From NCBI RefSeq assembly GCF_001685015.1, contig NZ_MAYT01000032.1:83025-147024 (forward strand): a DNA stretch of 64,000 nucleotides, given 5' to 3'. A program made the translations under genes and the position numbers. The DNA comes from Pseudobacillus wudalianchiensis (GTDB lineage: Bacteria; Bacillota; Bacilli; Bacillales; Domibacillaceae). The stretch's first letter is position 1; every line of letters begins with the position of its first letter. Below the pieces are notes generated by a model. That model was given only the letters and a program-made list of their open reading frames with translations, was not told the DNA's origin and searched no databases. This document shows positions 8,800-18,619 of this stretch, piece after piece.

Positions 8800-9570
8800 A
8801 TGAATCACTTTAAATTTATAAAGTTTAAGATAGAAGAAAAAGTCGCTTTTCTCACTTTAAACCGGCCGCCAGTTAATATATTAAATATTGAAATGATGAA
8901 TGAAATTTCAGAAGCCCTTATTAGCATCAGAAAAAGAGAGGATTTGCATGCCTTGGTGATTCAGGCAGAAGGCAAGGCTTTTTCTGCAGGGGCTGCTGTC
9001 GAAGACCACATAGGCGATAAAGCAGAGCCAATGCTTCATGCGTTTCATAAAATGTTCCATCTGCTCGTGGAAATTCCTTGTCCAACCGTTGCTGTTGTGG
9101 AGGGAGCCGCTCTTGGAGGAGGCTGTGAACTAGCTGTTTTCTGTGATATCGTCTACGCGACTGAGCGAGCTAAATTTGGCCAGCCGGAAATTAACTTAGG
9201 GCTGTTTCCGCCAGTGTCCGTCGCGGTATTCCCTTGGCTGACCGGCTTCAATAGAACGATGGAGCTGTTGCTTACAGGAGACACAATTGACGCCCAAAAA
9301 GCATGCGAATGGGGACTCGTTAATCGCATTGTTTCACACGAGGAATTAGAAGCGGCTGTTGAACAGCTGTTAAATAATTTAAGAAGCAAAAGTGCCCTCG
9401 CTCTGTCCTTGACGAGAAAGGCTGTCAGAGAAGCGATGGCGTCCAGCTTTGCGGCGTCTATTGGCAAAGTGGAACAAATTTACTTCAGAGATCTCCTGCC
9501 TTCAGAGGACGCGCAGGAAGGATTGCATTCATTTGTAGAAAAAAGAGAGCCTGTATGGAAAAACTCATAA
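8800..9570 (+). CDS. Enoyl-CoA hydratase/isomerase family protein
   Basis: A 256-aa crotonase. ATG 8800 is chosen because GAGAGGGGAG lies nine bases upstream; the frame extends further 5' without a better start. FSAGAAVEDH forms the oxyanion-hole region, GGGCELAVFCD and GQPEINLG carry the two glutamates, and LFPPVSVAV follows. This last block recalls dienoyl-CoA hydratases of aromatic pathways. It may act on the oxepin/epoxide or unsaturated acyl-CoA intermediate of the phenylacetate pathway (PaaG-like); the exact reaction is uncertain. It lies 60 bases after paaX and 43 before the MBL-fold gene, probably in one operon. Confidence 0.85.
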   Translation: MNHFKFIKFKIEEKVAFLTLNRPPVNILNIEMMNEISEALISIRKREDLHALVIQAEGKAFSAGAAVEDHIGDKAEPMLHAFHKMFHLLVEIPCPTVAVVEGAALGGGCELAVFCDIVYATERAKFGQPEINLGLFPPVSVAVFPWLTGFNRTMELLLTGDTIDAQKACEWGLVNRIVSHEELEAAVEQLLNNLRSKSALALSLTRKAVREAMASSFAASIGKVEQIYFRDLLPSEDAQEGLHSFVEKREPVWKNS

Positions 9571-9613
9571 AGGCAGTGGAATAGATATCATTGCTTTGAG
9601 GGGAGGCGTTTGA

Positions 9614-10597
9614 TTGGATATTCAACGAATAGAAGAGACGATTTACCGGATTCCCATTCCTGTTCCTTTTCCGATGAAGTATGTGTTTTGTTATCTGTTT
9701 AAAGAGGAAAATGGTTGGACAATCGTGGATACGGGTCTTAATTATTCTGAAGCGAGAGAGGCTTGGACGGATGCTTTTGCAAAGATTGGAGTAGAACCTG
9801 CTCTTATCCAAAAAATTTATTTAACCCATTTTCATCCGGATCACTTTGGGCTTGCCGGCTGGCTGCAAGAGCAGACAGAAGCCGATGTTTACATTAGCCA
9901 AAAGGATTTTCAAATGGCTCATCGGGTGTGGTCAAGAGAGAGCGTACAAGCAGAAGAGATTATGGAGATGTGTCAGCGACATGGCATGCCGGCTGATTTA
10001 TCTGAGCAAATTAAGAAGCAAATGAACCAGCTCCATCGCTATGTGCTGCCTTTACCGAAGCTGACTGTTTTGCAGGAAGCAAAAGTAACGTTGGGCGGCT
10101 GTTTGTGGGAGGTTATTTCTACACCAGGCCACAGCGACGGCTTAGTTTGCTTTTATCAGCCGGAAAAGAAGCTGCTTTTGGCTGCCGACCATGTGTTGGA
10201 TAAAATCACTCCTAATATTAGCTTATGGCCAGGCGCAAGCGTGAACCCGCTGCAGGATTATTTTGATTCGCTTCAAAAGATCCGTTTCTTAGATGTAAAC
10301 AAAACACTCCCAGCTCACGGTCAAATGATCGATCACCTTTCCCAGCGGGTGCAAGAGATTATAGAGCACCATCACAGCCGGTTAAAGGAGATGTCTGCGC
10401 TAGCTAAAGGCGGCTGCACAGCTTATGAAGTAGCGCAGGAGGTGTTCAGCCATAAAAAACTCAATGCACACCAATGGAGATTTGCCATGGCGGAGACACT
10501 GGCCCACTTAGAGTTTCTCGTTTCAACTGGAGAATTAACTAAAGTAGATGGAAGGACAGCTGTCCAATATATGGCCCCTTCACCTATCGGCACATAG
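9614..10597 (+). CDS. MBL-fold metallo-hydrolase
   Basis: A 327-aa metallo-beta-lactamase-fold protein started by TTG 9614 behind GGGGAGGCG. The metal ligands are visible: LTHFHPDHFG (HxHxDH), TPGHSDG, LAADHVLD and PAHGQ. A helical C-terminal region follows the fold, as in LACTB2-like hydrolases. Such genes hydrolyse thioesters, esters or phosphodiesters. The location inside the phenylacetate block suggests a CoA-thioester or ring-opening-related hydrolysis, but that is inference from context. No PaaZ-type ring-opening enzyme is seen in the window. Confidence 0.85.
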   Translation: MDIQRIEETIYRIPIPVPFPMKYVFCYLFKEENGWTIVDTGLNYSEAREAWTDAFAKIGVEPALIQKIYLTHFHPDHFGLAGWLQEQTEADVYISQKDFQMAHRVWSRESVQAEEIMEMCQRHGMPADLSEQIKKQMNQLHRYVLPLPKLTVLQEAKVTLGGCLWEVISTPGHSDGLVCFYQPEKKLLLAADHVLDKITPNISLWPGASVNPLQDYFDSLQKIRFLDVNKTLPAHGQMIDHLSQRVQEIIEHHHSRLKEMSALAKGGCTAYEVAQEVFSHKKLNAHQWRFAMAETLAHLEFLVSTGELTKVDGRTAVQYMAPSPIGT

Positions 10598-10619
10598 CAG
10601 AAAATGCTATGTGTTTTTG
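10589..10619 (+). terminator. Terminator after MBL-fold gene
   Basis: Stem CACATAGCA / TGCTATGTG followed by TTTTTG; the left arm contains the stop codon of the gene. Between here and the promoter at 10806 I see only AT-rich DNA. Confidence 0.85.
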
Positions 10620-10805
10620 TTATGTATTTTTTTCGTTGGTTTGAAAAAGATGTAGAATTTTAGAGTTCTAAACATTAGGAGATTATCTCTTTATCTGTTT
10701 CCACAAAACGAAGCCGTAAGAAGGAAGCTGTGTTATAGGGGATTAAAAGGTATTTTCCATACAAATAACCTTTTAAATTATTCAGAATATTTTATTAGTT
10801 TTTTA

Positions 10806-10866
10806 TTGACAAAAAAACAAGGGTGAATTATATTATAAATAACAAACGATAGTTTAAAAAACGTAA
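10806..10866 (+). promoter_or_regulatory. paaA promoter with putative PaaX operator C
   Basis: TTGACA (10806-10811), a 17-base spacer and TATATT (10829-10834), then ACGATAG-TTT-AAAAAACGTAA at 10846-10866. The motif again begins 17 bases after the -10. Confidence 0.72.
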
Positions 10867-10899
10867 TATAAAAACTTTGGTGTAAATGAGGTGGAAAAT

Positions 10900-11838
10900 A
10901 TGGATCAAGCAGAAGTTCTAAAAGAAAAGGTTCAAGAAGGCTTCATGGTTGAAGGGATAGACGATATGAATGAAGAGTATTTGAAAGCGCTTAAACAAAC
11001 TTTAACCATTGTAGGAGATACTGAGCTTTTGAGCGTGCCGCCATTGCTGACGGTTTATGATCAGGCACCAACGTTAAACAATAAGATTACAGCTTTAGCC
11101 ATTATGCAGGACGAAATCGGTCATGCTCACATTGCGTACCGCCTGCTGAAAGATTTAGGGGAGGATACGGACGGACTTCTATACAGCCGTGAACCGAATC
11201 GTTGGAAAAACCCTTACGCTTTCGACTTTCAATTATCAAACTGGATTGAGCTCGGAGTATTCAATGCATTGTTTGACCGGGCAGGTTACACGCTGCTGGG
11301 AGATGCTGGGCAACACACTTCCTACGGCCCTTGGAGACGGGCGCTCGTAAAGGTTGATAAAGAGGAGTTATTCCACTTAAGAAATGGCGAAATTATTATG
11401 AGGTCAGCGATGAAGGATCCTGAGTTGAGAGGAAAAGTTCAAGAAGCAGTCGACTGGATGTTCATTATGGCGTTAGAGTTTTTCGGTGTGGCAGATAACT
11501 TGAAGAGCCGTTCACAGCAAATTGAATACAAATTAAAGGGCAAAACAAATGACGAACTCCGCCAAACATGGCTTTCGACCGCTGTTCCATTTTGTGAATC
11601 GATCGGTGTAAAGGTGCCGGCGCACTATGATGAAGAAACAGAAAAATTTGTGTTAGATGTCCCGTTCCCTTGTAAGTTTGATGTAGAAAATAAAAAGTGG
11701 TTATTTGACCAGCCGGACACTTGGGACAATGTTATTAAACGTTTTAAAGCACGCGGACCTCAAAATCAGCAGTTTGTTGAAAGAATTCAGCAGGGAGCAA
11801 AAGAACTCGAGAAATTGAGAAATGAGGCGGTATCATGA
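10900..11838 (+). CDS. paaA: Phenylacetyl-CoA epoxidase catalytic subunit PaaA
   Basis: A 312-aa ferritin-like diiron protein. Metal ligands are visible in MQDEIGHAH and in KEELFHLRNGE. It is the oxygenase subunit of the complex that converts phenylacetyl-CoA to the ring 1,2-epoxide. I place the start at ATG 10900, because GAGGTGG (10888-10894) makes an RBS for it. A GTG at 10891 in the same frame lies inside that RBS. It is the first gene of a tightly overlapping operon paaA-paaD-paaB-paaC and overlaps paaD by four bases. Confidence 0.95.
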   Translation: MDQAEVLKEKVQEGFMVEGIDDMNEEYLKALKQTLTIVGDTELLSVPPLLTVYDQAPTLNNKITALAIMQDEIGHAHIAYRLLKDLGEDTDGLLYSREPNRWKNPYAFDFQLSNWIELGVFNALFDRAGYTLLGDAGQHTSYGPWRRALVKVDKEELFHLRNGEIIMRSAMKDPELRGKVQEAVDWMFIMALEFFGVADNLKSRSQQIEYKLKGKTNDELRQTWLSTAVPFCESIGVKVPAHYDEETEKFVLDVPFPCKFDVENKKWLFDQPDTWDNVIKRFKARGPQNQQFVERIQQGAKELEKLRNEAVS

Positions 11839-12161
11839 CAGCAGTTTCAACCAATACACAAAAATACTGGGAAGCCTTGAAGGAAGTAATGGACCCAGAG
11901 TTTCCAATCAGTGTAGTAGACATGGGGCTCATATATGACATTCAAGAAGAAGACGGTGTAATTGATATTACGATGACATTTACAGCTGTAGGCTGCGCCT
12001 GCACCGAATGGATTCAGGGGGATATCGAAAAAAGGCTCATGGAAGAAACAGAGATACGACAAGTCAACATCGAGGTTGTCTGGGATCCACCTTGGACGGT
12101 CGCCAGACTAAGCCCAGAGGCGCGTAAAAGAATGAAAAGCTGGGGGGTTAGCTCACGATGA
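11835..12161 (+). CDS. paaD: PaaD, MIP18/DUF59 domain only
   Basis: A 108-aa protein with the MIP18 (DUF59) fold signature: MDPEFPISVVDMGLIYDI, a Cys-containing segment (TAVGCACTEW) and the VVWDPPWT strand. PaaD is thought to help assemble the iron centre of the epoxidase. Classical PaaD is about 160 residues with a C-terminal zinc ribbon. This one stops at ARKRMKSWG without any CxxC pairs after it; the missing domain is encoded alone at 6584-6754. It overlaps both neighbours by four bases. Confidence 0.9.
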   Translation: MTAVSTNTQKYWEALKEVMDPEFPISVVDMGLIYDIQEEDGVIDITMTFTAVGCACTEWIQGDIEKRLMEETEIRQVNIEVVWDPPWTVARLSPEARKRMKSWGVSSR

Positions 12162-12388
12162 TAGAACAGCTTGAAAAAAGAACGACATTCGATGTATTCA
12201 CCCGCATTAAGCGCGGAGACAATCTCGTCCATATCGGTACAATTGATGCGGAAACGGCGGAGCTGGCGAAAGTATATGCTGCTTATACGTATGATGAAGA
12301 AGATTGGGTAGAGATGTGTGTGGTTGAACGGAACCAGTTAAATTGGGTGAAAAAGCCTAAAGGGCTGTTTGCCGGGAAAGGAGCATAA
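12158..12388 (+). CDS. paaB: Phenylacetyl-CoA epoxidase subunit PaaB
   Basis: A 76-aa protein matching PaaB: FDVFTRIKRGDNLVHIGTID, then AELAKVYAAYTYDEED. It is a small structural or bridging subunit of the epoxidase; known homologues run to about 95 residues, so this one is slightly short. The ATG overlaps the paaD stop, and its own stop overlaps the paaC start, so translation is coupled. Confidence 0.92.
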   Translation: MIEQLEKRTTFDVFTRIKRGDNLVHIGTIDAETAELAKVYAAYTYDEEDWVEMCVVERNQLNWVKKPKGLFAGKGA

Positions 12389-13035
12389 TGAACATGGCAG
12401 AACAAACAGCGGGTTTACAATCATTTATTGAATTAATTGAAACCATCGCAGATAACAAATATGTGATGGGAGACCGACTCGTTGAAGTTGGTGTAAGCGG
12501 TCCCAATTTAGAAGCCACACTGGCTGCTATTGCAATGGCTCAAGGAGAGTTGGGTCATGCCAGACTTCTGTATAATTGGAGCTTTGATCTCAAAGAGCTG
12601 AAAAAAAAGCCGGATATTGAAAGTCAAACCGGAAAAGCTTTTCCGGCTATCGTTAATGTGAATAATTGGATTGCACTCATTGCCTCTCTTTATGCAGCGA
12701 ACGTAGCCATCGATCTTGTCTTAAGAGCCGTCCTCGATTCGGGACAATCAAAAGCTGCTTCGCGTATCCAGAAATTAATCAATGAACAAAACGAGCACCT
12801 CATTTACTCCGAGAACTGGGCAAGGCAGCTGTTAAATGATAAAGGAGCCATCCCGAGCAAATTTAAAGAGGCTCTAAGTGAAGCCGTTTCTCAAGCAGAA
12901 GCATGGTTAAAGTATGTCGAGCAGCAAACAGAACTAGCAGAAGCCGGATATATAGCTAAAAATCTTTCCCTTCAACAAGCCTTCAAGTCGCAAATCGATC
13001 AATTAAATGTTCAAACCCTTGTTAGCACCAAATAA
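12388..13035 (+). CDS. paaC: Phenylacetyl-CoA epoxidase structural subunit PaaC
   Basis: A 215-aa ferritin-like subunit (MGDRLVEVGVSGPNLEATLAA, AQGELGHARLLYNW). It pairs with PaaA; PaaC normally has no working diiron site, and the partial ligand pattern here agrees. ATG 12388 overlaps the paaB stop; an in-frame ATG at 12394 has more usual spacing (10 bases) from AAAGGAG and may be the true start. It is the last gene of the overlapping set, followed 79 bases later by the second ech copy. No paaE reductase follows. Confidence 0.92.
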   Translation: MNMAEQTAGLQSFIELIETIADNKYVMGDRLVEVGVSGPNLEATLAAIAMAQGELGHARLLYNWSFDLKELKKKPDIESQTGKAFPAIVNVNNWIALIASLYAANVAIDLVLRAVLDSGQSKAASRIQKLINEQNEHLIYSENWARQLLNDKGAIPSKFKEALSEAVSQAEAWLKYVEQQTELAEAGYIAKNLSLQQAFKSQIDQLNVQTLVSTK

Positions 13036-13114
13036 GTATTGAATGCTTATTGCTTATATAAACAGTTATCCAGCCATTGGCCAAAATAAATCATAAATAG
13101 TAGGAGGAATACAC

Positions 13115-13915
13115 ATGACACAAGCAGTAGAAACGAAAAAACAAAACCTGACGATTGTAAAAAAGGAAGGAATCGCCGAAATTCATTTGCACGTCAACAA
13201 ATCCAACTCTTACAGCCTCGAATTCTACCAGGATTTAAATGCAGCGATCGATGAAATCCGTTTCGATAAAGACATTAAAGTCGCTATTTTAATGAGTGAC
13301 ATGCCAAAATTCTTCTCCGCTGGTGCTGATATCAACTTCCTAAAATCCGCTGATCCGAAATTCAAAACGCAATTCTGCCTGTTCTGTAACGAAACATTAG
13401 ATAAAATGGCACGTTCCCCGCAAATTTATATTGCCTGCCTAGAAGGCCATACAGTCGGAGGCGGCCTGGAAATGGCGCTGGGCTGTGACCTGCGCTTTAT
13501 GGGAGATGAGGCAGGACAGATTGGACTTCCAGAAGTGTCACTCGGCGTGCTGGCCGGAACAGGGGGCACACAGCGTTTAGCCCGTCTCGTCGGTTTCTCC
13601 CGCGCGCTTGATATGAACATTACCGGCGAAACCTTATCGCCAAAAGAAGCACTGGATATCGGCCTTGTGAACAAAGTGTTCCCTCAGGCAGAAACGAGAG
13701 AAAAAACATTAGAGTATGCTAGAAAAATTGTCAACAGTGCGACCTATGCCGTGTCGAACATTAAGCTGTCCATTATGAATGGAAAAGAAATGCCGCTCAA
13801 CGCAGCGATCCGCTATGAAGGCGAGCTGCAAAACCTCTTGTTCCGTTCGGAGGATGCGAAAGAAGGGTTGAACTCGTTCCTTGAAAAACGTCCGGCTAAT
13901 TGGCAGGGGCAATAA
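13115..13915 (+). CDS. Enoyl-CoA hydratase, copy 2 (PaaF-like)
   Basis: A 266-aa crotonase identical in protein sequence to the one at 6897-7697, with both catalytic Glu residues. The DNA differs at about six synonymous positions, all near the two ends; the central 450 bases or so look identical. Flanking DNA is unrelated, so the duplicated unit is essentially the coding sequence itself. This copy is probably cotranscribed with paaADBC, as I see no terminator or promoter in the 79-base gap. RBS GTAGGAGG. Confidence 0.9.
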   Translation: MTQAVETKKQNLTIVKKEGIAEIHLHVNKSNSYSLEFYQDLNAAIDEIRFDKDIKVAILMSDMPKFFSAGADINFLKSADPKFKTQFCLFCNETLDKMARSPQIYIACLEGHTVGGGLEMALGCDLRFMGDEAGQIGLPEVSLGVLAGTGGTQRLARLVGFSRALDMNITGETLSPKEALDIGLVNKVFPQAETREKTLEYARKIVNSATYAVSNIKLSIMNGKEMPLNAAIRYEGELQNLLFRSEDAKEGLNSFLEKRPANWQGQ

Positions 13916-13995
13916 TAAGCTAAAGACACATCTATTATTCTGACAATTACCATCGATACTCTTGTATAATAAATAATTGAATAATTTCTGTAATC

Positions 13996-14062
13996 CACCG
14001 CCCAAATGAATAGGAAAGAGATGACGACTTTTCTTCTCTCTATACTTTGGGCGGGTTTCTTT
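13996..14062 (+). terminator. Terminator-like hairpin after ech copy 2
   Basis: Outer stem CCGCCCAAA / TTTGGGCGG with a partly paired interior (AAAGAG / CTCTC) and a T-rich tail. It separates the epoxidase operon from the ligase gene. A TATAAT at about 13962 could be a -10 element for the ligase transcript, with a poor -35. Confidence 0.7.
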
Positions 14063-14115
14063 AAGATGATAAGTTTGAAAATTTAAAAAACTTATGCAGG
14101 AAGGTGAATAATCAG

Positions 14116-15705
14116 ATGGATTTGCGCGGTGTTGGCATACCTTACAATCTTACTCAGCAATTTATTGAGGAAAATATTTTCCGGGGGTTTGGAGATAAGA
14201 CAGCCATTTATTATCAAGATGAAGAAATTACCTATCATATGTTGAAAGACAAAGTGCATCAGACAGCTAACATGCTCCAGGAAATTGGAGTAAAGATGGA
14301 AGAACGTGTGCTGATCAGCTGTCATGATACGCCTGAGTTTATTTACTCATTTTTGGGAGCGGTCAAAATGGGGGCCGTATCAATCCCGGTAAATACAAAG
14401 ATGCAGCCATCTGACTATGAATATTATTTAAACGACAGCCGCGCCAAAGTATTTATTGTACATGACGATATTTGGGAAAAAATTGCCCACTTAAGAAGCC
14501 GATTTATCTTTCTAGAGCATGTCGTTATTATCTACGAGAATGCTACGGAGGAATTTAAAAATACAATCAATTTTAAACGCTCCATTATTACGCAGAGCGT
14601 GGAGTTTACTTCTCCATATACTACCGAGGATGATGCAGCATTTTGGTTATATAGCTCAGGAAGCACTGGAAATCCAAAAGGCGTCATTCATCTGCAGCAT
14701 GATATAGAATTTGCCGTTAGGACGTATTCGAAAACGGTCTTGCAAACGACCTCAGAAGACCGCTTTCTTTCCGCTTCCAAGCTTTACTTTGCTTACGGAT
14801 TAGGAGGAGGCTTGTATTTTCCGTTAGCTGAAGGGGGTTCGACTGTATTGATTAAAGAGCCTTCATCGGCTGAAGCGATGTTTAAGGCGATAGAAAAGTA
14901 CCGGCCAACGATCTTTTTAGGCGTGCCTACGCTTTATGGCGCGATGCTTGAACATGTCCAAAAGAGCGGCAAACAATATGACTTGTCTTCGTTAAGACTA
15001 TGCACATCAGCTGGAGAGGCATTGCCGTCTTCCTTCATAAAAAAATGGAAAGAGCTTTTTCAGGTTGATATTCTAGACGGCATTGGTTCAACGGAAGCTC
15101 TGCATATCTTTATATCCAATCGGATTGGGGATATTAAAGAAGGAAGCACAGGGAAAATTGTCCAAGGCTATGAGGCGAAAGTAGTGAATGAACAAGGTAT
15201 TCCACTTCCGCCAAATGAAATCGGCGATTTAATTATATGCGGTGACAGTATTGCTCACGGATACTGGAATTTGCATGAGCAAAACAAGCAAAAGTTTATC
15301 GGCAGATGGCTGCATACCGGAGATAAGTATTATATAGATGAAGAGGGCTATTTTTGGTACTGCGGCCGGACAGATGACATGCTGAAAGTAGGCGGAATTT
15401 GGGTTTCACCTGTGGAAATCGAAAATTGCTTATTGGAGCATGAAGCGGTTCTAGAAGCAGCTGTCGTAGGGGAAAAAACGGAGAATAACCTTGTTGTCCC
15501 GAAAGCTTATATCGTTTTAAAAGAGCAGTGGAAGGCCTCTAAAAAGCTGGAAACAAGCATCCAAGAATTCGTCAAGCAGCAGCTGGCTCGCTATAAATAC
15601 CCCCGCATCATTCAGTTTATTGATGAGCTGCCTAAAACAACAACAGGAAAAATCCAGCGCTACAAACTGAGAGAACTAATTCAAGACGGAACGATAAAAC
15701 TATAA
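14116..15705 (+). CDS. Benzoate-CoA ligase family protein
   Basis: A 529-aa ANL superfamily adenylate-forming enzyme. The P-loop-like motif YSSGSTGNPKG, the family-typical LYFAYGLGGGLYFPL and ILDGIGSTEALHIF blocks, and GRTDDMLKVGGIWVSP with the C-terminal lysine in TTTGKIQR are all present. These blocks are characteristic of benzoate-CoA ligases rather than PaaK phenylacetate-CoA ligases. It forms an aryl-CoA from ATP, CoA and an aromatic acid; the acid is uncertain, and context allows benzoate or phenylacetate analogues. ATG 14116 has AAGGTG nine bases upstream; GTG 14104 lies too close to any RBS. The hotdog thioesterase gene follows after 38 bases. Confidence 0.88.
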   Translation: MDLRGVGIPYNLTQQFIEENIFRGFGDKTAIYYQDEEITYHMLKDKVHQTANMLQEIGVKMEERVLISCHDTPEFIYSFLGAVKMGAVSIPVNTKMQPSDYEYYLNDSRAKVFIVHDDIWEKIAHLRSRFIFLEHVVIIYENATEEFKNTINFKRSIITQSVEFTSPYTTEDDAAFWLYSSGSTGNPKGVIHLQHDIEFAVRTYSKTVLQTTSEDRFLSASKLYFAYGLGGGLYFPLAEGGSTVLIKEPSSAEAMFKAIEKYRPTIFLGVPTLYGAMLEHVQKSGKQYDLSSLRLCTSAGEALPSSFIKKWKELFQVDILDGIGSTEALHIFISNRIGDIKEGSTGKIVQGYEAKVVNEQGIPLPPNEIGDLIICGDSIAHGYWNLHEQNKQKFIGRWLHTGDKYYIDEEGYFWYCGRTDDMLKVGGIWVSPVEIENCLLEHEAVLEAAVVGEKTENNLVVPKAYIVLKEQWKASKKLETSIQEFVKQQLARYKYPRIIQFIDELPKTTTGKIQRYKLRELIQDGTIKL

Positions 15706-15743
15706 AATAAGCTCCCGGCAGATCAGAGAAAGAGGAGAAAAGA

Positions 15744-16190
15744 ATGAAGAATGAATTCCAAGTTCGTGTGAATTTCGGAGATACAGATGCGGCAGGCATT
15801 GTCTATTATCCTAATTATTTTAAGTGGTTCGACATTGCCGGACACCAGTTTTTTAGAAGTATAGGCTTAGCTCCTGCCAAGCTGACTGAAGAACAAAATA
15901 TCATCCTTCCTCTTCTTGATGTCCGCTGCACATTTGAACATCCGCTGCATTATGACGATGTCATTACCATCCGAACGAGTGTAGCAGAAGTAAATAATAG
16001 AACCATTAAGCTTACCCATGAAGTATATAAAGAAGAAACAAAAACGGGCTTCGGCTATGAGCTGCGGGGGTGGGTGAAGAAAGAAAACGATCAAATTGCT
16101 GCTGTGCCTATCCCTGCTAGAGTAAGAGAATTACTTCAGCAGGAAGGATTCGGAGAAAATAAGCAGATAAATCCATGGTTGAATGCGTAA
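15744..16190 (+). CDS. Acyl-CoA thioesterase, 4HBT hotdog family
   Basis: A 148-aa single hotdog-domain protein with the 4-hydroxybenzoyl-CoA thioesterase signature FGDTDAAGIVYYPNYFKWFD, including the catalytic Asp. It is expected to hydrolyse aryl- or acyl-CoA to the free acid. Being next to the ligase, it may relieve dead-end aryl-CoA or recycle CoA. It has a good RBS (AGAGGAG) and is probably cotranscribed with the ligase. Confidence 0.88.
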   Translation: MKNEFQVRVNFGDTDAAGIVYYPNYFKWFDIAGHQFFRSIGLAPAKLTEEQNIILPLLDVRCTFEHPLHYDDVITIRTSVAEVNNRTIKLTHEVYKEETKTGFGYELRGWVKKENDQIAAVPIPARVRELLQQEGFGENKQINPWLNA

Positions 16191-16247
16191 TATAAATCCA
16201 AAAAATAGGTTCCTTTCCTGATAGGTGACGCCTTTACAGTCTGCTTA

Positions 16248-16284
16248 AACGGTGTATAGAAAAGATTTATACACCATTTTTGCA
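16248..16284 (+). terminator. Terminator-like hairpin
   Basis: Stem GGTGTATA / TATACACC followed by ATTTTTGC, between the thioesterase and the amidohydrolase. Confidence 0.65.
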
Positions 16285-16319
16285 TCACAGTATGAAACGT
16301 AAATAGAAGGAGGAGGGTG

Positions 16320-18391
<2,072 letters not shown>

Positions 18392-18412
18392 TTGATCATA
18401 TGAAAGGTTGTG

Positions 18413-18445
18413 ATTCTCCTCATCCATTTTGGTGAGGAGTTTTTG
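18413..18445 (+). terminator. Terminator after fer
   Basis: Stem CTCCTCA / TGAGGAG followed by TTTTTG. Confidence 0.88.
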
Positions 18446-18530
18446 TTTGAAAAGCCTGCTGAGAACGGTTAACCCCATTTATTCGCAGCGTAAATAATAG
18501 TGTTTACTTTTGTTTTCATTAAAATAATGA

Positions 18531-18559
18531 TTGTTTCTAGCCTTAAAGACATGTTACTA
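18531..18559 (+). promoter_or_regulatory. Sigma-A-like promoter of the binding-lipoprotein gene
   Basis: TTGTTT, a 17-base spacer and TTACTA, about 60 bases before the start codon. Moderate match only. Confidence 0.45.
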
Positions 18560-18619
18560 TCGGAATATACAAAATATTTTAAAAATAAAAAACGATTAGT
18601 CAGCCTAGGAGGGGAACAA

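Noticed and set aside
18446-18619. T-box or riboswitch before the TrpX-like gene
   Set aside because: Too short, and no T-box core or stable terminator is present.
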